Assembly: GCA_045546735.1 (NCBI GenBank) | Contig: JAZQDJ010000024.1 | Coordinates: 1 to 16,278 of the forward strand | Length of the DNA stretch: 16,278 bases | Origin: SVFI01 sp045546735 | GTDB taxonomy: Bacteria; Bacillota; Clostridia; Lachnospirales; Lachnospiraceae | Direction of reading: 5' to 3' | Notes under the pieces: model-generated | Database searches by the model: none | What the model was told of the DNA's origin: nothing | What the model saw: the letters and a program-made list of their open reading frames with translations, nothing else | In this document: piece by piece, positions 13,759-16,278 of the stretch | Layout: every line of letters starts with the position of its first letter | How positions within the stretch are numbered: position 1 is the first letter of the stretch | Made by a program: the position numbers and the translations under genes

Positions 13759-14331
13759 TTATACGTACTGTGCTCTCTCTCCGCCGATATATTTCAGTCT
13801 TGTGCGCGCTGTCACCACATGTGCATTTCCGATGGTCTGCTGCGAAAGTCGGACCGGAACAGCCACAGGTGCCAAATGCATTCCGATCAATGTATCCCCA
13901 ATGTCAATTCCTGCCTGCGCCTGAATAGCCTCTATTGCAACCGCGTTATCAAATCCTTTATATGCCGCAGTAGCAAAAGATCCGCCCGCCTTAAGGGCAG
14001 GCATCACGTTAACCATAGGTAACCGGTTAGCTTTTGCATACTCTTTTTCTACAATAAGCGCACGGTTTAAATGTTCGCAGCACTGCGCCGCCAAATAAAC
14101 TCCTGTCCCTGCAAGTTCTTCTTTTATTGTTTCAAAAATAGTTTTTCCTATATCCTCACTTGAATATGAACCGATCTGATGACTCGCCACTTCACTTGAT
14201 GAACAACCGACCACCAGCGCATCGCCTTCTTCAAGATTCGCTTCTTTCAGTAAGCCGCGTACAACCTGACGCGTATCTTCTTCTATTTGTTCCAAATCCA
14301 TACTCTGTTCTGTTGCAATTCCTGCTCCCAT
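13759..14331 (-). CDS. ywlG: YwlG/TIGR01440 (DUF436) family protein
   Basis: 190 residues, full length for this highly conserved Firmicutes family of unknown biochemical function. Recognisable segments: GDALVVGCSSSEVASHQIGS (36-55), VYLAAQCCEHLNRALIVEKE (78-97), MVNVMPALKAGGSFATAAYK (105-124) and IGMHLAPVAVPVR (148-160). The ATG at 14331 has AGGAG seven nt upstream; a later Met11 has none. The gene has its own promoter and terminator, so it is monocistronic. In Bacillus the homologue lies near glyA, but no such neighbour is present here. Confidence 0.93.
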   Translation of the reverse strand: MGAGIATEQSMDLEQIEEDTRQVVRGLLKEANLEEGDALVVGCSSSEVASHQIGSYSSEDIGKTIFETIKEELAGTGVYLAAQCCEHLNRALIVEKEYAKANRLPMVNVMPALKAGGSFATAAYKGFDNAVAIEAIQAQAGIDIGDTLIGMHLAPVAVPVRLSQQTIGNAHVVTARTRLKYIGGERAQYV

Positions 14332-14365
14332 AGGTAATCTCCTCTATATTCTTTCATCTTTATCA

Positions 14366-14394
14366 ATTATAAATGCTTCCGGTATTTCCGTAAA
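14366..14394 (-). promoter_or_regulatory. ywlG promoter
   Basis: The minus strand has TTTACG (14394-14389), a 17-nt spacer and a perfect TATAAT (14371-14366), about 35 nt before the ATG. The rest of the 269-nt gap (14332-14600) shows no gene; its right end is occupied by the terminator of the upstream coiled-coil gene. Confidence 0.65.
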
Positions 14395-14587
14395 CCAAAA
14401 ACTGAAATCATTCGGCTGTTTATACCGTTTTTATTCCTCGCGCTATTTGAATTTCGAGACTCATCACCAATTCCCCGATTTTAAAATGAATACCAAAATA
14501 AGATTGTACAGACTTTCAACCCCCGACATAACAATAAATTCCGTCCAAAAAGCCGGGAAGAATCGCTCCTCCACTATTCAAACTCCC

Positions 14588-14615
14588 AAGAAAAAAAGGC
14601 TTACAGCCCTTTTTT
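14588..14615 (-). terminator. terminator overlapping the stop codon of the coiled-coil gene
   Basis: On the minus strand AAAAAAGGGCT (14615-14605) pairs with AGCCTTTTTTT (14601-14591) around GTA with one mismatch. The T-run forms the 3' arm and tail. The 5' arm is made from the last Lys-Lys-Gly-Leu codons and the TAA lies in the loop, so the terminator is embedded in the end of the gene. Confidence 0.75.
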
Positions 14616-15428
14616 CTTCATATCTTCCAAAATCGCACCCGCATCGATACAAACAGCACCGACACCAATCGGACGCTGCTCATTCCACATATCTGCAATA
14701 AGATTCACTACGCCTTCCGCATCCGAAGGAAGTTCCTCATTCGCTTTTCCGCCATGCTCCGATGTAACCCCCTGCACCTCTCCGGTCTCTTCACTTACGC
14801 TTGATTCGTCCTCGAACTCTTTACCGAATTCATCCCCGAGTTCTTTCGCAATTTCTTCGCTCTTCTGCGCCTGTGCATGCTCACGTCTGCGGATTTCATG
14901 CTCAGACTCAAGATCCTTGTACTGTTTTGTCGCCTTAAACTCAGCCTCCGCCTCAACCACTCCGGTGATCTTTGCAAGAAGCTTTCTCGCGATCCGGTAT
15001 TTTTCACCGAGCGGAATGTTCGGATTGTTAAACGTCTTCTTAGCCGTCGCAGCATACTGATTCATCTGATTCGTTTTCACACGGTCTACTTCTTCCTTCG
15101 TCTTGCAATTTTTCAGTTTGCGCTCATAGCCCTCGCGCTCATTGCGAATCTCCATATAATCTTTGTAAAGCTCCGGACATTCTTTTTGCAGGTAATCCAG
15201 CTCCTCCGAGGACAACCTCTGCCCACTGTATACTTTCGAGGCAATTTCTTCTGTTTTATTGCCCTCGCGCATACTTGCAAGATCCTCCTGAAATTGACAG
15301 ATCATCCTTTCTTCTTCCGTCAAATTTGAATCTTTCCGCCAATCCTTATTCGCTTTCTTTTCTTCCCATTTTCCCATGAGCGCATCCAACTTTACCGCGC
15401 TCTTGATTGTACCTGAAATCATCTGCAT
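14601..15428 (-). CDS. unrecognised charged, helical cytoplasmic protein
   Basis: 275 residues, strongly charged and predicted helical, with no signal peptide or membrane segment. Residues ~35-125 are Glu/Lys-rich helices (LSSEELDYLQKECPELYKDY at 72-91; ERKLKNCKTKEEVDRVKTNQ at 102-121). Then come a NNPNIPLGEKYRIARKLL turn-helix (134-151), a long coiled coil (~160-200), an acidic low-complexity stretch (200-240) and a distinct hydrophobic tail ending GVGAVCIDAGAILEDMKKKG. I recall similar proteins of unknown function in Lachnospiraceae but know no role. AGGAGG lies six nt before the ATG. It follows the acyltransferase gene by 69 nt. Confidence 0.8.
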   Translation of the reverse strand: MQMISGTIKSAVKLDALMGKWEEKKANKDWRKDSNLTEEERMICQFQEDLASMREGNKTEEIASKVYSGQRLSSEELDYLQKECPELYKDYMEIRNEREGYERKLKNCKTKEEVDRVKTNQMNQYAATAKKTFNNPNIPLGEKYRIARKLLAKITGVVEAEAEFKATKQYKDLESEHEIRRREHAQAQKSEEIAKELGDEFGKEFEDESSVSEETGEVQGVTSEHGGKANEELPSDAEGVVNLIADMWNEQRPIGVGAVCIDAGAILEDMKKKGL

Positions 15429-15497
15429 AATCTACCTCCTTGTACTTATGCCCATAGAAATCCGTTTCTTATAATGATATCGACACATTTTATATGA

Positions 15498-16278
15498 TTA
15501 TTTAGTTATTTTCTTTTTCAGCTGCGCATACCCTTCCGCTAACGCCGTCGGAATTACCACTCCCGCCAGCGCATTCAAATACGAAATCGCCTCACTGTAA
15601 TATCCGAACGCCCATGTCACAGGATAATCCCAACCCATGACTGCGTGTAAAACTATTGTCACAACACCGTAACTTATCACATGCCAAAGCATAATCGCCA
15701 GCGAATGACGTCCGAGCAAAGAAAACAATTTTTCAAACACCGCCATCTTCACCACACACTTTGCCAAATAAACAATTGTAAACACACCGATGACTGACAC
15801 AAACATCGTCACAAGACCGCTGCTCGCTTCGCCGTATCGGATATTTAAAGTATAACCCGAATGACTCCAAATCTCATTTAAAACAAGAAGACTGACAACA
15901 AATATCTCCGCCGCATACTTTCCGGAAACAATCTTTGCGCTTACCTTTGGATGATTGTGGTAATAATATCCGAGCGCACAGAAAAACAGCGCATAGGTCA
16001 GCGAATACACAACGGAACACTTATTATAAACTACTGTCGCCAAAGACTGACGGAAATAAAGACCCAAAAGGAAAATCACAAACGAACCGCCCAGCAAAAT
16101 CTCATCTCTATATTTGACCTTATCAAGTGCCCAATGTAAAAAATAGAACAAAAACACTACTAAAAACATCGGCAGCAAAAACCAGCTCGGCGACATGATA
16201 TTCTCTGCAATCTGAAAGGAGAAAATGCGTTTTGCCGCATCCCCAAACGAATATCCGTATCCGCCATAGCCCGACAGA
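15498..16278 (-). CDS. acyltransferase 3 family membrane protein, C-terminal part (5' end beyond window)
   Basis: The reading frame is open from 15498 to the right edge, so the true start lies outside; the ATG at 16196 is internal, because in-frame sequence upstream (LSGYGGYGYSFGDAAKRIFS) continues without a stop. At least seven membrane helices are visible. The segment FSLLGRHSLAIMLWHVISYG matches the late helix of the acyltransferase-3 superfamily (LG-x-x-SL-x-I-x-x-xH), which acylates extracytoplasmic sugars, glycopolymers or peptidoglycan. The catalytic N-terminal His motif, if present, is outside the window, so activity and substrate cannot be judged. It ends in a basic KKKITK tail on the cytoplasmic side. 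Confidence 0.82.
   Translation of the reverse strand, partial: LSGYGGYGYSFGDAAKRIFSFQIAENIMSPSWFLLPMFLVVFLFYFLHWALDKVKYRDEILLGGSFVIFLLGLYFRQSLATVVYNKCSVVYSLTYALFFCALGYYYHNHPKVSAKIVSGKYAAEIFVVSLLVLNEIWSHSGYTLNIRYGEASSGLVTMFVSVIGVFTIVYLAKCVVKMAVFEKLFSLLGRHSLAIMLWHVISYGVVTIVLHAVMGWDYPVTWAFGYYSEAISYLNALAGVVIPTALAEGYAQLKKKITK

Noticed and set aside
14380..14427. Inverted repeat CGGTAT-N36-ATACCG flanking the ywlG -35
   Set aside because: Six-base arms 36 nt apart are likely by chance, and no second copy or known regulator supports an operator.

Overview
The window looks like a piece of a Lachnospiraceae-type (Clostridia, Bacillota) chromosome. The evidence is low GC, strong AGGAGG-type ribosome binding sites, a clostridial 16S 5' end, and families I associate with that group (a DUF5711-like protein, YwlG, a cytoplasmic GH5 enzyme). 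Every gene I can support lies on the minus strand, including a 16S rRNA whose first ~108 nt occupy the left edge. The genes therefore read from right to left and end in an rRNA operon. No mobile element, CRISPR array or tRNA was seen.

Right to left in the direction of transcription: (1) a partial acyltransferase-3 membrane protein, an unrecognised coiled-coil protein whose terminator overlaps its stop codon, and ywlG with its own promoter. (2) A short RelA/SpoT-type alarmone synthetase that ends right after its catalytic core, and an intracellular GH5 glycosidase closed by a strong terminator. (3) A 2H phosphoesterase tightly coupled to a lipoprotein, again terminated. (4) A LytTR regulator paired with a LiaF-like four-helix membrane protein, terminated, and then an orphan SUKH (SMI1/KNR4) gene preceded by an odd array of GGGTAT motifs. 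(5) A housekeeping operon pfkA-dnaX-ybaB-recR-galM-small membrane protein with a recognisable promoter and terminator. The dnaX-ybaB-recR core recalls the origin-proximal cluster of Bacillus, where it also lies just upstream of an rRNA operon. (6) An envelope-type group: a LysM protein with a possible MPN-like cytoplasmic domain, the DUF5711-like protein and a short CvpA-family protein. (7) Tandem rRNA promoters and the 16S leader.

The core genes serve replication and recombination (dnaX, ybaB, recR) and sugar metabolism (pfkA, galM). The alarmone synthetase is of the type that could influence rRNA transcription; this link is inference. No single spectacular new system is evident. The most interesting leads are the inferred MPN-like/transmembrane/LysM architecture, the truncated alarmone synthetase, the LytTR-LiaF pair as a candidate LytTR regulatory system, the mixed donor-site signature of PfkA, and the repeated GGGTAT/ATACCC motifs.
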